This document shows, piece after piece, positions 37,905 to 51,421 of a stretch of 64,000 bases of DNA. A program made the translations under genes and the position numbers. Source of the DNA: Nissolia schottii. Taxonomy: Eukaryota > Streptophyta > Magnoliopsida > Fabales > Fabaceae. The stretch covers positions 635,373-699,372 of the forward strand of contig QANU01001262.1 of assembly GCA_003254905.1 (NCBI GenBank). Reading direction: 5' to 3'. Every line of letters begins with the position of its first letter. Positions within the stretch are counted from its first letter, which is position 1. The notes under the pieces are model-generated. The model was not told the DNA's origin. It ran no database searches and saw nothing but the letters and a program-made list of their open reading frames with translations.

Positions 37905-38260
37905 GGGGTAATAAATACCCCATGTCCCTTAATTTATCTATTTTTTGATAATTTTTACATCTAAAGTCATCGAATTTTATTATCATTTTATGATTTAATA
38001 TGCTATATTGATGGATTATATGATCTAATGTGATAAAGTAACACTTTTCAATACAATATTTGTAGGGAGATGCATTGTAATTTTTAATGGTCCACAAATC
38101 TCTAAACTTCTTATAAGTTGGCTCTTTCAATGGTTTGACTAATAAAAAGTTTATTACGATCATATAAAACATGAAATAATAACAAAATTTGATGAATTTA
38201 GGTGTAAAAATTTATCGAAAATAAAAGAGTATAGAGTATTTACTCTATGGGATATTTGAG
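37905..38260. repeat. MITE with long imperfect arms
   Basis: The left arm (cattttttgataatttttacatc onward, shortened here) is mirrored by the right arm (gatgaatttaggtgtaaaaa). Arms run about 90 bases. It is a relative of the copies at 4985-5375 and 44640-44830. Confidence 0.65.
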
Positions 38261-39320
38261 AAACCATCAAGTTGTATACATTATCAATGTGCGACGAACA
38301 AGAAAATACTAAAAACAAAAAAAATTGCATCAAATTTTGGATAGTATCTATCTGGCTGGTCTTTGTAAAGGCCAAAATCTAGCTTGCAGTGTTATATACT
38401 CCGCCTGTTTCACAATGTTAATCCATTAGTACTTTTTAAGTTTATTCATAATTTAGTGTATCTGAATACAAAGTGTCCAATATGATTATAATCACACAAA
38501 AAGAAATAACATTTTGACTTTATGTCATAGGAGAATTCACCCTAATTAACTTACTTTTTTTTATGGTTATTGAAAGGCTTAAACCTAATTTTGACAAAAA
38601 AAAAAATAGAATGAAGTAGAACCCACTCAGACTAATAAAACTTGGCCCATATAACTCAATGAAGTGGTTATAAATGAGAATGGATTCTTTCATGTTATTT
38701 TTTTACATAACAAGATTATGTTAAATCTCTTATTATTAATCTCTTAATTGTTTATATCATGCATGAGTTATGCATTCTTAACGAAAGGTGAAAAATTAAA
38801 CATGACTTTATCATGTGAGATAATAACATGAAAGTATCTATTCTCAATAATCACACAAACACTTCTCATGTATGACCGCATACTACTTTATTAGATTAGA
38901 GAGAGAAAGAATGATATTTGCATCAGAATCCATACATAAATGTAATAAGTTCTTTAGCTTTGTTTATAGTAATGGAGCATCTTTAACCAAGTATACGTCA
39001 TGGCTCTGTGGCCTTAAGTGAAGCCTAAGATCAAATTGCTTCTCAATAAATGTATACAATATAGTAGGAAGCTTTATGGGGAACGACAAGAGAATCCAAT
39101 TCATATGGCTTACACACAAGCAAGTAAACAATGAAGGCCAAAATGTTCCTCCAACCTCTCTGTTGGAACATGTGTGTGCGTCACCGTTCTAATAATTGTA
39201 GTCATTTTTAAAAACCTTGTTCTTCCTTTTCTAATTGCAAGATTGGTGAGCCATAAACATACAACTTTATGTAAACGGTGCCTACGAAAAGGTTCAGTAG
39301 CAACCAGTAAATATCTTGGA
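38261..39320. other. Gene-free stretch
   Basis: AT-rich DNA left of the duplicated block. No gene or bordered element was recognised. Confidence 0.35.
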
Positions 39321-40797
39321 ATTAATACTAATTTAGTTCTAGAAACGGTGACTAGCACTCTTCAAATTAATTACATATATCTCTGTTCAGTTCTAGCTAA
39401 TCTTAGTTGACATAAGAGACTTTATATTCATTAAAAAAAAAACATAAGACTTATAATTAATTAGTACTTGCTGCTTGTATACTCTTTGGTGTGTGCAAGC
39501 CACACTGGGAATGTTCCAGTGGTAAAACGTAAAGGATTTGACCTCTCTCTCTCTATATAACTAAACCTTGAAAAATATACTAGCTAGAAAGAGTAACCAA
39601 CAGCACAATTAACCCGCATAATTTACGGGTCTGCATAATCATTGAGATTTTATTTGTTGATCACTTGGTTTCTTGATAGTACTACTGCAATATGATCCTC
39701 CTAAATTAAAGTAGCTAACAAAGGGCAACACGGGTATCTATCGTATCTTGACGATGTTTCCTTGATTTTTGGTGTTATATATATGTGTGTGTATATATAT
39801 GGACAACAACGCCCATCTGCATGATCATAGGGATTGTTTCCCCTTTTTAGGGATGAGGTCGGATAGCCTACTTACATTACTCTCATTAAGACTCAAACTA
39901 GAGATATTCACCATACCAAGACAATGTCTTAACCACTAGACTAACATAACTTTTTATAACATTTTATTCAATCATATTTATTAAAATAATTTAAACAAAC
40001 CCTAAATTAAACTCATAGGCTATGTGTATTGATCTTCATGGACTTTGGAACCATTTGGTTTAAGAATCAAATCAATCAAATTTCTTACAACTAAAATGGA
40101 ATGATTTCAAAATCGAATCAATTGTTATTTTAACTTTCCATGAAATTCATTTGTCAATTCATATTCCCATGACTTCCCAATTAAATAATTTTTCATTTAT
40201 AAATAAAATGGATTCCCATATTTTGGAAATGAATCCTATCAATTAGATTTTATGTTAAGTATGATCTTTAACCATTAATTCTTTGTTGCTTATGTCATGT
40301 ATGGAGCATACCTCATTAATTAATGGTGAGAGATCACATTTGACAATATATGACGAGAAATCTAATTGAGAGGTCCTATTTCAAATTTTAGTGACATTAA
40401 TTATGTTCCCAATTATGTATTGTGTGTTGAGAATAATTCTTGTTTAGTTGGTATTTGGATATTATTGGTCTTGTATGTTTCGGATATAGATCTTGTAAGG
40501 TATTTGGATATTATTGGTCTTGTATGTTTTGGGCTTAGATTTGGAAAGATGGCTGATTATTGTTGTTGAATGTTTTTCGATTGAGTGTGTAACAGGCCAC
40601 AGTAACAGACCGCGGTAATAGGCTGTCGTAATAAGCCAGACAACCGATTTTTTTATAATAAAAAGTATACACAGGTAGGTTTAACAAGCTCCAGGTCAGA
40701 CCCGACCTCCCAAATAGGACCAGACTGAAAAAATAGCCTATGATAGTTAACAGGTCAGGTCCAAGCCAAACACTAATCAGACCGGCCTGACGTGTTC
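39321..40797. repeat. Block A of a 1.5-kb direct duplication
   Basis: It matches 41335-42815. By eye I find no difference over 39321-40017, then about 25 substitutions and small indels over the remaining 780 bases. The changed part coincides with a dispersed repeat (about 39894-40797) that also occurs, reversed and shorter, at 23629-24110. Block A ends in ttc at the left end of a CACTA element. Confidence 0.9.
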
Positions 40798-41333
40798 CAC
40801 TACTAGAAATATGACTATTACCGTCTCAAAATTACCGTCGGTTATTTTCCGACGGTATTACCGTCGGCATTTACCACTTTACCGACGGTAATCGGTTCGC
40901 GGAAAAAAAAAGCAATATGTCCATTACCGTGGGTAATAGCCGCCTTTACCGTCGGATATTACCGACAGTAAAAATTTTATTTAAAATTTTTCATTTTGGC
41001 TCCAAAATGTTGGCGCCATGTAATTGGGTTACCGTCGGTGTTGCTTAGATCCGACGGTAACTTTATGAATAAAAATGCATCGTTTTTGGAAATCAAGTTA
41101 CCGTCGGTAATTACCGACGGTAATGTGTTTAATAAAACGATGCGTTTTATTTTATATTATTACCGTTAGAATTCACTGGTTACCGTCGGATAAATCCGAC
41201 GGTAATCTTTCAGAAAAATACTTAAGCGAATTTCCTTTCTCTTCTTCTCATTACAGCAACTTCTTTCTCCTTTTTTCTCCTTTCTCTTCCCTTCTCTCCT
41301 TCCCCACTCACCACCATAACACCACCGTGCCAC
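40798..41333 (+). mobile_element. CACTA transposon, left part only
   Basis: It opens CACTACTAGAAATATGAC and goes on with TTACCGTCGG subterminal motifs like the full element at 24287. The TC-rich leader (41227-41330) also corresponds to 25650-25710 of that element. It lacks the two hairpins in the corresponding interval. It stops at the single N at 41334, so the rest is missing from the assembly. Confidence 0.85.
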
Positions 41334-41334
41334 N
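41334..41334. other. Assembly gap (one N)
   Basis: A single N interrupts the CACTA element, and the next base starts block B. A one-base gap often marks two contigs whose ends overlap. The join is therefore suspect. Confidence 0.85.
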
Positions 41335-42815
41335 ATTAATACTAATTTAGTTCTAGAAACGGTGACTAGCACTCTTCAAATTAATTACATATATCTCTGT
41401 TCAGTTCTAGCTAATCTTAGTTGACATAAGAGACTTTATATTCATTAAAAAAAAAACATAAGACTTATAATTAATTAGTACTTGCTGCTTGTATACTCTT
41501 TGGTGTGTGCAAGCCACACTGGGAATGTTCCAGTGGTAAAACGTAAAGGATTTGACCTCTCTCTCTCTATATAACTAAACCTTGAAAAATATACTAGCTA
41601 GAAAGAGTAACCAACAGCACAATTAACCCGCATAATTTACGGGTCTGCATAATCATTGAGATTTTATTTGTTGATCACTTGGTTTCTTGATAGTACTACT
41701 GCAATATGATCCTCCTAAATTAAAGTAGCTAACAAAGGGCAACACGGGTATCTATCGTATCTTGACGATGTTTCCTTGATTTTTGGTGTTATATATATGT
41801 GTGTGTATATATATGGACAACAACGCCCATCTGCATGATCATAGGGATTGTTTCCCCTTTTTAGGGATGAGGTCGGATAGCCTACTTACATTACTCTCAT
41901 TAAGACTCAAACTAGAGATATTCACCATACCAAGACAATGTCTTAACCACTAGACTAACATAACTTTTTATAACATTTTATTCAATCATATTTATTAAAA
42001 TAATTTAAACAAACCCTAAATTAAACTCATAAGCTATGTGTATTGATCTTCATGGACTTTGGAACCATTTGGTTTAGGAATCAAATCAATCAAATGTCTT
42101 ACAACTAAAATGGAATGATTTCAAAATCGAATCAATTATTATTTTAACTTTCCATGAGATTCATTTGTCAATTCATATTCCCATGACTTCCCGATTAAAT
42201 AATTTTTCATTTATAAATAAAATGGATTCCCATATTTTGGAAATGAATCCTATCAATTAGATTTTATGTTAAGTATGATCTTTAACCATTAATTCTTTGT
42301 TGCTTATGTCATGTATGAAGTATACCTCATTAATTAATGGTGAGAGATCATATTTGACAATATATGACGAGAAATCTAATTGAGAGGTTCTATTTCAAAT
42401 TTTAGTGACATTAATTATGTTCCCAATTATGTATTGTGTGTTGAGAATAATTCATGTTTAGTTGGTATTTGGATATTATTGGTATTGTATGTTTCAGACA
42501 TAGGTCTTGTAAGGTATGTGGATATTATTGGTCCTGTATGTTTTGGGCTTAGATTCGGAAAGATGGTTGATTAATATTGTTGTTGAATGTTTTTTGATTG
42601 AGTGTGTAACAGGCCACAGTAACAGACCACAGTAATAGGCTGTCGTAACAAGCCAGACAACTGATTTTTTTATAATAAAAAATATACACAGGCAGGTTTA
42701 TCAAGCTCCAGGTCAGGCCTGACCTCCCAAACAGGACCAGATTGAAAAAAAATAGCCTATGATAGTTAACAGGTTAGGTCCAAGCCAAACACTAATTAGA
42801 CCGCCTGACGTGTTC
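41335..42815. repeat. Block B of the 1.5-kb direct duplication
   Basis: A repeat of block A. It continues after gacgtgttc into unique sequence (tcattgctgcccc) where block A has the CACTA element, so it shows the empty target site. It may be the true continuation of the unique sequence left of 39321. Confidence 0.9.
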
Positions 42816-42879
42816 TCATTGCTGCCCCTTTTCATCTTTCAAGCCCCTCCTCCTAATTAAGTTGGTGGGTCGGTGGGAA

Positions 42880-42985
42880 GTGAGATAGGAATTGTTTTCC
42901 CTCCTACTTTGTGGAGCATAAGGATTGAACTTATATCAATATAATTAAGAGACAAAGTCAACTATTACCAAGTTATATCTTACTA
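42880..42985 (-). repeat. Possible tRNA-derived SINE remnant
   Basis: Read on the minus strand, an A-box-like tataacttggtaatagttga is followed by a B-box-like aagttcaatccttat. No tail or target duplication was found. Confidence 0.35.
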
Positions 42986-44005
42986 TTGGTTGACCATCAT
43001 GTGAGGAGGTGGTCTCACGTTTAGTTTTTAAAAATTATTAAAATAAATTTTTTTAATAAAAAATAATATTAGTCCCAGGAAACACTTGAAAAATCAGTGT
43101 TTATATGTGTGTGTGTGAATAACATCAATTACTCTTCAGAGATTTCACGGAGACCAATACCATAAATCTGTGGGCCTTCGAGAGAGCCTTGCCCATGATC
43201 TAGGTTAAAATCAACATGTTATATATATATGTGATAGATATTTGTGTGAACTTCAGAAGTATGTTTATCCTTATGTAGGATACAGAAGCCTACCCCCAAT
43301 TTTGGCATTATTTTTTGTTCTTTCAAAACTTGCACATCTTGACTATTTTATCTTTTGCTCAGCAGAAATAATTAACTTGTGTTGTTTCAACAATAAAATA
43401 TAACATCTAATATTAATATCTCTTTTATATAAATGTGTAACATATCTGTCTAATCTTAATGTATGCATATTTTGATACTCATATCTGTACTTGTATTAGT
43501 AATGTCTAGACAGTATGTATATAATATGGTTAGGAAAAACATTTTATTCTCTTGACGTGGGTATGTTAAGAGTAACTTCACGAACTCTCTTCACGAGTGA
43601 CAAAAATGCCACGTTTAAGCGCATTCAGATTTATTTATTTATTAAATGTGGAGGCTGATGTCGTGCACAGATATTTTGTTAGAGATGGCGCGCATGGGAT
43701 CCAAGAAGTCATAAGTCTACAAATAAAAAAATCAACCGACGCATACATACACCCTGTTACACACATATTCAATGTGACCAAGAAGCACCTTCACTCATTA
43801 ATCTATTTATCAACCATTTCATTTATGTATAATGACATTTTTTATTAGGTTATAATAAATAAGTTATTAAATTAGATCTTATAAATATTACTTATTTAAT
43901 ATTAAAAAAATATTATTAATTAATAAATTTAATTGTTATTCACTAATAACATTTATTTTATATGATCATCTAATTATGACAAAAGCATTTGATTATACAT
44001 GTCTG
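42986..44005. other. Gene-free stretch
   Basis: AT-rich DNA. No gene or bordered repeat was recognised. The frame at 43597-43848 has no known motif. Confidence 0.35.
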
Positions 44006-44222
44006 GACAGCAAGCTATTGAATAAATTATACTGCGCAAACTAGGACAGCAAGCTAGTTTGAATAAATAAAATAACGTGTGTATGCGTCGGATAAGCTAG
44101 TTTGAATAAATTAGGAAATCGTATAATTAGCCTTATTATGACAAATTTATTCAATCGCAACCGATTTCCTAACTATGACAATAACGTATTAGCCTTATTA
44201 CTGCGCAAACTAGGACAGCAAG
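44006..44222. repeat. Local shuffled repeat
   Basis: A 23-bp segment at 44031-44053 recurs exactly at 44200-44222. Variants of gacagcaagcta and tttgaataaat recur between them, and an inverted pair of aggaaatcg/cgatttcct is present. This looks like local slippage and inversion rather than a known element. Confidence 0.6.
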
Positions 44223-44639
44223 CGCAACTAATTAATAACCAATTAACAAATGCATTGCGTTCCACCTTAATTTAAAAGCGGTTAGAATGATAAATGAATT
44301 TTAGTTGAGTAGGTTAAAATTTCTTTTAAAAGTACCATTATATAGGAAATTATTTATAAAGTACAATAGTTTCATTACCTTAAGCAAAGATTAGTTTCAC
44401 AGCTGAATAATATTAGAAGAAATACCTAATTTTCTGCAACACACAAGTAAGCGCTGGACGTAGGTAAGCAACCACTTAGTAATATTGTAGGCCAAAAGCA
44501 AAGCAACCATCAGCCGGTGAATTCCACTTATCAATGGCCAATGGGTGCTTTACACTAAACATTTAAATTTTTTTTTTATCAAAAGTATTATGTAGTATTT
44601 TTTTATGAATTTAATTTTAACACATGATAGTATATAAAA

Positions 44640-44830
44640 AATGTGGTTTATTATATGTCTCATAGGATAAATACTCTCATCTATTAAATTTATCTTTTTT
44701 TTTATCATTTTTAAAACTAAATTCATTGAATTTTGTAAGCATTTTATGATTTAATATAATATATTGATTCATTATATAATATAATGTGATAAATTAATAT
44801 TTTTTAATATAATATTTGTGTAGAAGTGTA
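44640..44830. repeat. Half copy of the long-arm MITE family
   Basis: It corresponds to the left half of the elements at 4985 and 37905 (attcattgaattttgt, atttaatataatatattgat, aatatttgtgtag). The right half is missing or unrecognisable. Confidence 0.5.
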
Positions 44831-46360
44831 AAAAAATAATATACGGTTAATTAGTTAAAAATTTTGTTTCCTTTTAAGCTAACTTCGTAACTTATTATAA
44901 AACCAATCACATATCAACTTTAATTAAATGACAATGAATGATTGCTACTTTGTGTTGTTATTTAGTTAACGTTGATATGTAATCAACGTTAATAGCAATC
45001 ATTACCACCAAGCCAAGGCTTCCCATTTTGTCTCACCATCATTACCAAAGTCATCATTATTGTTTTTATAACCACTGCCCTTGTCATTATTAATTATATA
45101 TAACTCGACCACCACTTTCCGAATAATTAAGAGTATTCTTAAGGTTTGGACAAATATAATTAGAATTGGTTTTATCCAACATAAGACCACACACTTTACC
45201 TTATCTAGAAGAAAATTGTGCTTATAGTTCAACCAACAAACTGCCGTACTTAATGTGAAGAAAAAGGAAAATCTTGTTAGCTACTCCTAATGTTAAACCC
45301 TGCTCTAAGAAATATAGAAGGAAAATATTGATGTGTAAATTTATTAAATTAAACATAAAACCATATTCTGTTAATTACTATACGAAAAACGTGATATGCA
45401 GAAAGTATTGAGAGTGTTTATGGTTTAAAATATCACTATTGTATGTTAATGTAATCCATTAATTATACATGTTTGGGGATAGGAAATCGGTTGAAACAGT
45501 ATAGAGAAAAATGAATAACCAAGGAAAAAGATGACGTTTAAGTAAATTATAAGAGAAAACCTTTCTTTTGATTGAGTGATAAAAATAAGGTAACATAAAT
45601 AGACAACTTACTTAGATTTCAATATAATCATATGTTGTCAGTCTCACTACACAAACACTATATTTTTTATAATTTTAAAACTAGCTGAGTGAAATTGAAT
45701 CACTCCCCATCCTTATTCCTATATTAATTTGAAGAGAGGTAATTTTTGAGTTTTTAGAAAGTGATGATTTATCTTCATTAAAATCATCCAAATTAAAATT
45801 GAAAAAAAATTTCCTTTTCTTTCTCTTTTATTTCCTTATATCATCATCCAAATAATATAATACTGTTATACACAACTGCGAGCCCAAATTAAGTGCATCT
45901 AACTCTAAGACCTTCGGGTCTGGTCCATTGGGTCTAAAGGGTTGTGATTTTAAACAGGTCCAAGCCCAGAAAATGCCTAAATCAAAATAAATCCACAACT
46001 ACATAGTAGTTGTTGTTGTTGTTGTTGTTTTTTTATATAAAATTAAATTTGATATATATTTTTTTAAAAGTGCTAGTAGTACTATTAGACTTAAATATGA
46101 ATATGTTTTTTTTTCCCCCTTCTTTTTTGCTGTCGTTAAGAAAGAAGGTGTGTGTTGTAATTTGGTAATTTTGAGAAATAAAAGTTACTGTAATTTGGAA
46201 GTAATATCGGGGGCAAAATAAAAAAGAAGGGAAAAAAGGGGAAGGGGGAATGTGACCATTTCAAAGCGAGGTTGTCGCAAACCCAAACCCAATCTCTTGT
46301 CTGTTTGCGAAGAGAAGAGAGAGAAGGGAAGGAAAGGAAGAAGGAACGATCGATCGATCG
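44831..46360. other. Intergenic DNA and KAPP promoter region
   Basis: AT-rich DNA with a (gtt)n run near 46008-46028 and a repeat rich in gggtct phrases at 45900-45975. The last ~130 bases are a purine-rich leader ending in a short (cgat)n run before the KAPP ATG. Confidence 0.4.
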
Positions 46361-49300
46361 ATGGCTATGGTTCAAACCATTGTTACCGTGATCCTTCTCC
46401 TTATGCTTCTTCTCATCATCATCTTCCTCTTCTTCCTCTTCAAACCATGGCGCTTCTTCTTCCGCCCCCGTTCCCGCTCCATCTCCCTCAAGGTACGTCT
46501 TTTCTATTTCTAGCTTCCGCTTCTCTTACCCTAATCAACAATTTGACGCGAATTTTGATGTTTTCTCTACGAATTGAATCCCAATTTTGTAGGGTGGTGG
46601 TGATGGTGGTGAGCTGGAGAGGCCCCTTGTTGTTGTGGACGAAGGTGATGATGCAAATTTGTCATATAATAATCATATTCAGAACCATGATTTTCCCAGA
46701 GGTTATGATCTCGAGGGTGCTTACTATCCCAATGAGGCTCATTTTCGCTCCCCTCGAACCCATGGCCTAGTTCATAAGCAAAGGCTTCCTAATGTGCCCC
46801 ACGGTGGTGGTGATACCTTAGATGTCATTTCTGCAGATGTTGATGTTGGCCAGACACTTAGGTCCCAATCAGCTGAAATTCAGAAGCACAGGGCGGCCCC
46901 TGATTTTCAGAATGATAGGGTGCAGAACTCTGTGCAAACGGATATCATTGATCAAAGTAATTTCTTAACTCTCTTTTGATTGGCTTTGCTATTGCTCTGT
47001 GTATTTGCATTGGCTTAATATGCCAACCGTGTCAACATATCTCTGTGTTAGAAGTGCAGGAAGTTGCCTCACTCTGGAGGTTATCAGCGGGCCTTCTTGC
47101 GGAGCTCGATGCTCTGTGCAGTCAATGAATTCCTCTCGTCTGCCGCTGACTTTGGGGAGAGTTTCTCCGAGTGATTTATTGATAAAGGATTCGGAGGTTT
47201 CAGGAAAGCATGCATTGATCAAGTGGAATTTGGATGTAAGTAAACTCTTTTGTGTTCTCTTGTATTTTTGCAAGATATATGGTGTGCAATAATTGTATGT
47301 TTAAATTGAATTTTTCAGAAAACGAAATGGGAGTTGGTTGATATGGGTAGCCTAAATGGAACGCTTTTGAATTCTAGGCCAATCAACCATGCAGACACTG
47401 GAAGCAGGCTTTGGGGAGATCCAATGAATCTTGCCGATGGAGATATCATAACACTTGGAACAACATCAAAAATAATTGTAAGTGTTATGGTTGAATATCA
47501 TTTAACTGCTACTTTTGCAATCGTCATAGGTGCAATCAACATCGAAAATGATATTAGCTACGAAGAGAGGTTCTCTAGGGTGAATAAAATATAGTTGGTT
47601 ATTTATAATTAGTGAGTTTTGTGCTCCCCAAGAATACCTTTTACATGGGAATATTTTGTTTAGAAATTTATTTGAATGCAATTCTTGTCATGTTTCCAGC
47701 GTACATATTTAGGAGGAGAAGGACAATTTTATAGATACAAAAGACAATATGACTGTTCTCATTGACAAGATTGAAAAGTAGTTTCTTATCTAGAAAGAGA
47801 TATTTATTAATCATCTCTCCCCAAGCTAATAGCTTAAGCTATATAGGTAGAGGCACATGAGTGATTTTATATCTAAAAGTCCACCTCACGTAAGAGCACA
47901 TTGGACTCCAAGCATGGACGATGCTCCAATTTTCCTTATCTTGTACTGAAATTAAACATTTTATTTAGAACAATGGGGTCAACTCGGATCAAACTTCAAA
48001 CTACTTGGTCATAGAAACTCTGATACTATGTCATGAATCATATCTCTGAAATGCTTAAGCTATACGGTAGATGCATATGAATGGTTTTATATCTAGTAGG
48101 AGATTTTAGCTATATTGAATCAAAATGCAGTTCTTATTCTTTTAATATCCTGCCTCCCGACCCTCCCCCAAGCTAGGGAGTAATGTTTCTTCCCTAATTA
48201 AGGGTTAGTGTGATTGTTCTATGTTCATTTAGGGGGAAAAAAGATGTTCTCTTTATGATTGTGCATTGTCTCCATTATAAGTAAATTTTTAGTTCTGTTT
48301 TGCACTATATTGTTTACAATGACATTGTAATAGTTGGAGTGTGCTGCTGTGGCTATTTTTTTGAAAAATTCTATTCCTATTATAAATTTTTACATTTTCT
48401 TCCTTTTTAAAACATTCTTATATAACCTTCTATTGTGATTTTATTATGTGGCAGGTTCATATTACTTCACAAAATCAGCATCACATTCCCTTTGGAGTTG
48501 GTATGGCATCAGATCCCATGGCTTTGCGTCGAGGAGCGAAAAAGCTTGCTATGGAAGATGTTTGCTATTATCAATGGCCTCTGCCTGGACTGGATCAGGT
48601 ACTGCATTTATTCATGGCACTCTTTCAACGAAGGTCTCTTGTATTGTTTTGTTATCACTTTCCAGAGGGAGCTAACCCACCTAATTTGCAGTTTGGACTA
48701 TTTGGTGTTTGTGATGGGCATGGTGGAGACGGGGCTGCTAAATCTGCTAGCAAGTTAGTATTTTCTGCCTTTAGGTCGGCCATGTTTGCTGTTTGCCAAT
48801 TTTTTATGAAACTTAGATTTTAGTGCATGCCAGTTCTATACTCTGGCCTATGTTGATGATTGTGGACAGCGGCATTGATGAATGAAAATAAATGAATCCT
48901 GAACAGAGTATTTTTCCATATTTATGAAAGTGGACCTCCATGATCCGGCAATGTGCTGATTTTATCTCCGATCATCTTCTATTGATTTTTCTATAATTTG
49001 TACTGTCTGTTTCATCTCTCCCCTGCATCCTTGTCACTAAAATATATGTAGTATATAGTTTTTTATTGACCAAACTAATGAAGATGAGGTTTGTTTAATA
49101 GACTTTGCTGACTTACCTACACTGTCACATTGATTATCATTTGTCATCATTTGCATCTCCAATATTACTGTCTTGCTGTAAATTGAATTCCGTTGTCGTC
49201 TATCCTGCACCAATAATATTATTGAGGTTACAATGAGCATTCAGACTCTTATGGTACCCAAATTTTTTTAATCTAAACTAAGTTATATGATTGTTTTTTA

Positions 49301-51421
49301 GACCATCATATCATCATATGTTGATATTAATATGGAAAAAAAACAAGTCAGGTCAAACAGTGTCACAGTTTCACCAGCTGATGCTTATGCATGCATATGT
49401 TCTGAAGTAATTATAAGTCCCTTCTCACTGGTGCCACAACTCATGTGTGACTGATATGTTCTGGTTCTTTAGTTCGATTGTGATTATGGTCATGCTAAAG
49501 GCTAGTTGACATTGAATATATCATGGTGCTGTGCACAGTTTTTCTATTTGCAGAGTGGAACTGTATAAGAATTTTTATCAAAAGATATTCCTTGCTAATT
49601 TATATTAAAAAATTCAATCTTTGCATATCTTAGTTATTCATCGACAGTCCTTGCTGTTCTTAATCTCCAAAATCATTACTAATTTTTTTAAGTTCTTCTT
49701 CAGACTTTTTCCTGAGATAGTTGCTAATATATTATCGGATTCATCTAAAAGGGAGAGAGTTTTATCACTCCGTGATGCTTCAGAAATTCTCCGAGATGCA
49801 TTTTCTCAAACAGAAGCATGCATGAATCACTACTATGAGGTATTATGTAGTCCACTTTGATCTTGTTTAGCTTGTCCTTGAATTTTCATTATTTTTTGTT
49901 CTACAATTTTGTATTTGTGGTTAAACATTTAAATAGTAAACTGTCTGCAGGGATGTACAGCAACAGTGCTTTTGGTTTGGGCTGATGGTGATGAAAATTT
50001 CTTTGCACAATGTGCAAATGTTGGAGACTCCGCCTGTGTTATGAGGTATGTTTATCTAACAATGCATTTTGCATGGGCCAGGGGTAGGGTTGGATGCCAA
50101 TTGGGCTATCAAGTACAAAAATAATATTGTAATAATTATTTATGCTTGTTTCACTTTTCTTGATACGTAGTGATGCATGTGTTCTATTATTCTTTGGGGC
50201 ACAATATTTTTGCACAAGAAAATCCTAATATTAGTAGTACTGGAATTTTCAAGGTATAAGCTGAGAAAACTGATGATTGGAGGGAGTATTAAAATTTTCT
50301 AGTTGAAGGTGATTGCATTCTATAGTTTTGTTGAGTTATAAGCTTTTGCAGCAATTTATATGCCTACTTATACAGTTATATGCAACGATTGCTGTATGTG
50401 GTTATGTTGTATTACCTAGACTGGAGTTATTGTAACTAAAATGGCTATATGAAACTCATTAATGATTATTTTTGGCAGTGTCAATGGGAAACAAATCAAC
50501 ATGACAGAAGATCATAAGATAACAAATTATTCTGAAAGACTCAGAATACAAGAGACAGGTGAACCGTTGAAAGATGGGGAAACACGACTATATGGTATGA
50601 TGGGAAAAAAAAAAAACCCTCCATTTATTCACGGAAAAAAAGACTTCATTTTCCTTGGTTACAATTTGACTTGGCAATTATCAATTCTGGTTCTCACTTT
50701 GACGCAGGTATTAATCTTGCAAGGATGCTTGGGGACAAATTTCTGAAACAGCAGGATTCTCGGTTCAGTTCAGAACCTTATATAAGTCAAGTCGTGCATA
50801 TTGATCAAGCAAGCAGGGCCTTTGCCGTTCTAGCTAGGTGATACATGTTTTTTTATAAATTTTCATAGAACACCATGGCATTCTCTGATCCTTGTACTGA
50901 CTCCACATAGTAGGCTTGACTTTGTTGTTGTTGTCTTCTTATGGTAATGTTCTTTCCAGAAATAGTGGGTGAAATAACTGGCTTTAATTTGTAAAATTTT
51001 GACCAAGGTGTTCTTTTCTTGATCAGTTCAGTCAGTCCCTAGGAACTATATTAGTTTTTTTTTTGTGAACATTCACATTGTGCTTTTGGCAATGTTGAAA
51101 ATAACTTTCGTATCTTTGAAATTTTCAGTGATGGGTTATGGGATGTCATCGGCATGAAGAAGGCAATTCAGCTAGTGCTTCAGGTTTTGTACCCAAAAAA
51201 CTTGTTATTTACTTTTATTTCCCAGCAACTTGCTCTAACAGTTTGCTTTATGGGCTGCACAGATGAAGGAGAGACACAGTACAGAGGAAGAGAATTCAGC
51301 AGAAGAGATTGCTAGTTTGTTGGTGAGTGAGGCTAAAACACTCCGAACAAAGGATAACACCTCTGTAATTTTCTTAGATTTTGACACCTCTAACATATTC
51401 TCTTGTAAAGTTGAATCCTAG
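46361..51421 (+). CDS. KAPP: Kinase-associated protein phosphatase (FHA + PP2C)
   Basis: Twelve exons: 46361-46492, 46593-46956, 47060-47235, 47319-47477, 48455-48598, 48692-48753, 49704-49839, 49951-50045, 50479-50594, 50708-50837, 51129-51183, 51263-51421. They join in phase to 575 residues, close to Arabidopsis KAPP (581). A membrane anchor is at about 6-28 (VTVILLLMLLLIIIFLFFLF). The FHA domain lies at about 185-275 (LGRVSPSDLLIKDSEVSGKH, GSLNGTLLN). The PP2C domain starts near 290, with metal-binding motifs CDGHGG (Asp333) and SDGLWD (Asp506). KAPP binds phosphorylated receptor kinases such as CLAVATA1 through the FHA domain and dampens their signal at the plasma membrane. For exon 3 the second AG (47058-47059) was chosen because only it keeps the frame. 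I see no defect. Confidence 0.95.

Noticed and set aside
42806-42830. Sequence resembling microRNA398 (tgttctcattgctgcccctt)
   Set aside because: It differs from miR398 in the middle and no complementary arm lies nearby, so no precursor hairpin. It is also the CACTA empty-site junction.
46350-46363. cgatcgatcgatcgat run at the KAPP start, as a possible regulatory palindrome
   Set aside because: A short tetranucleotide repeat in a leader; no evidence beyond the repeat itself.
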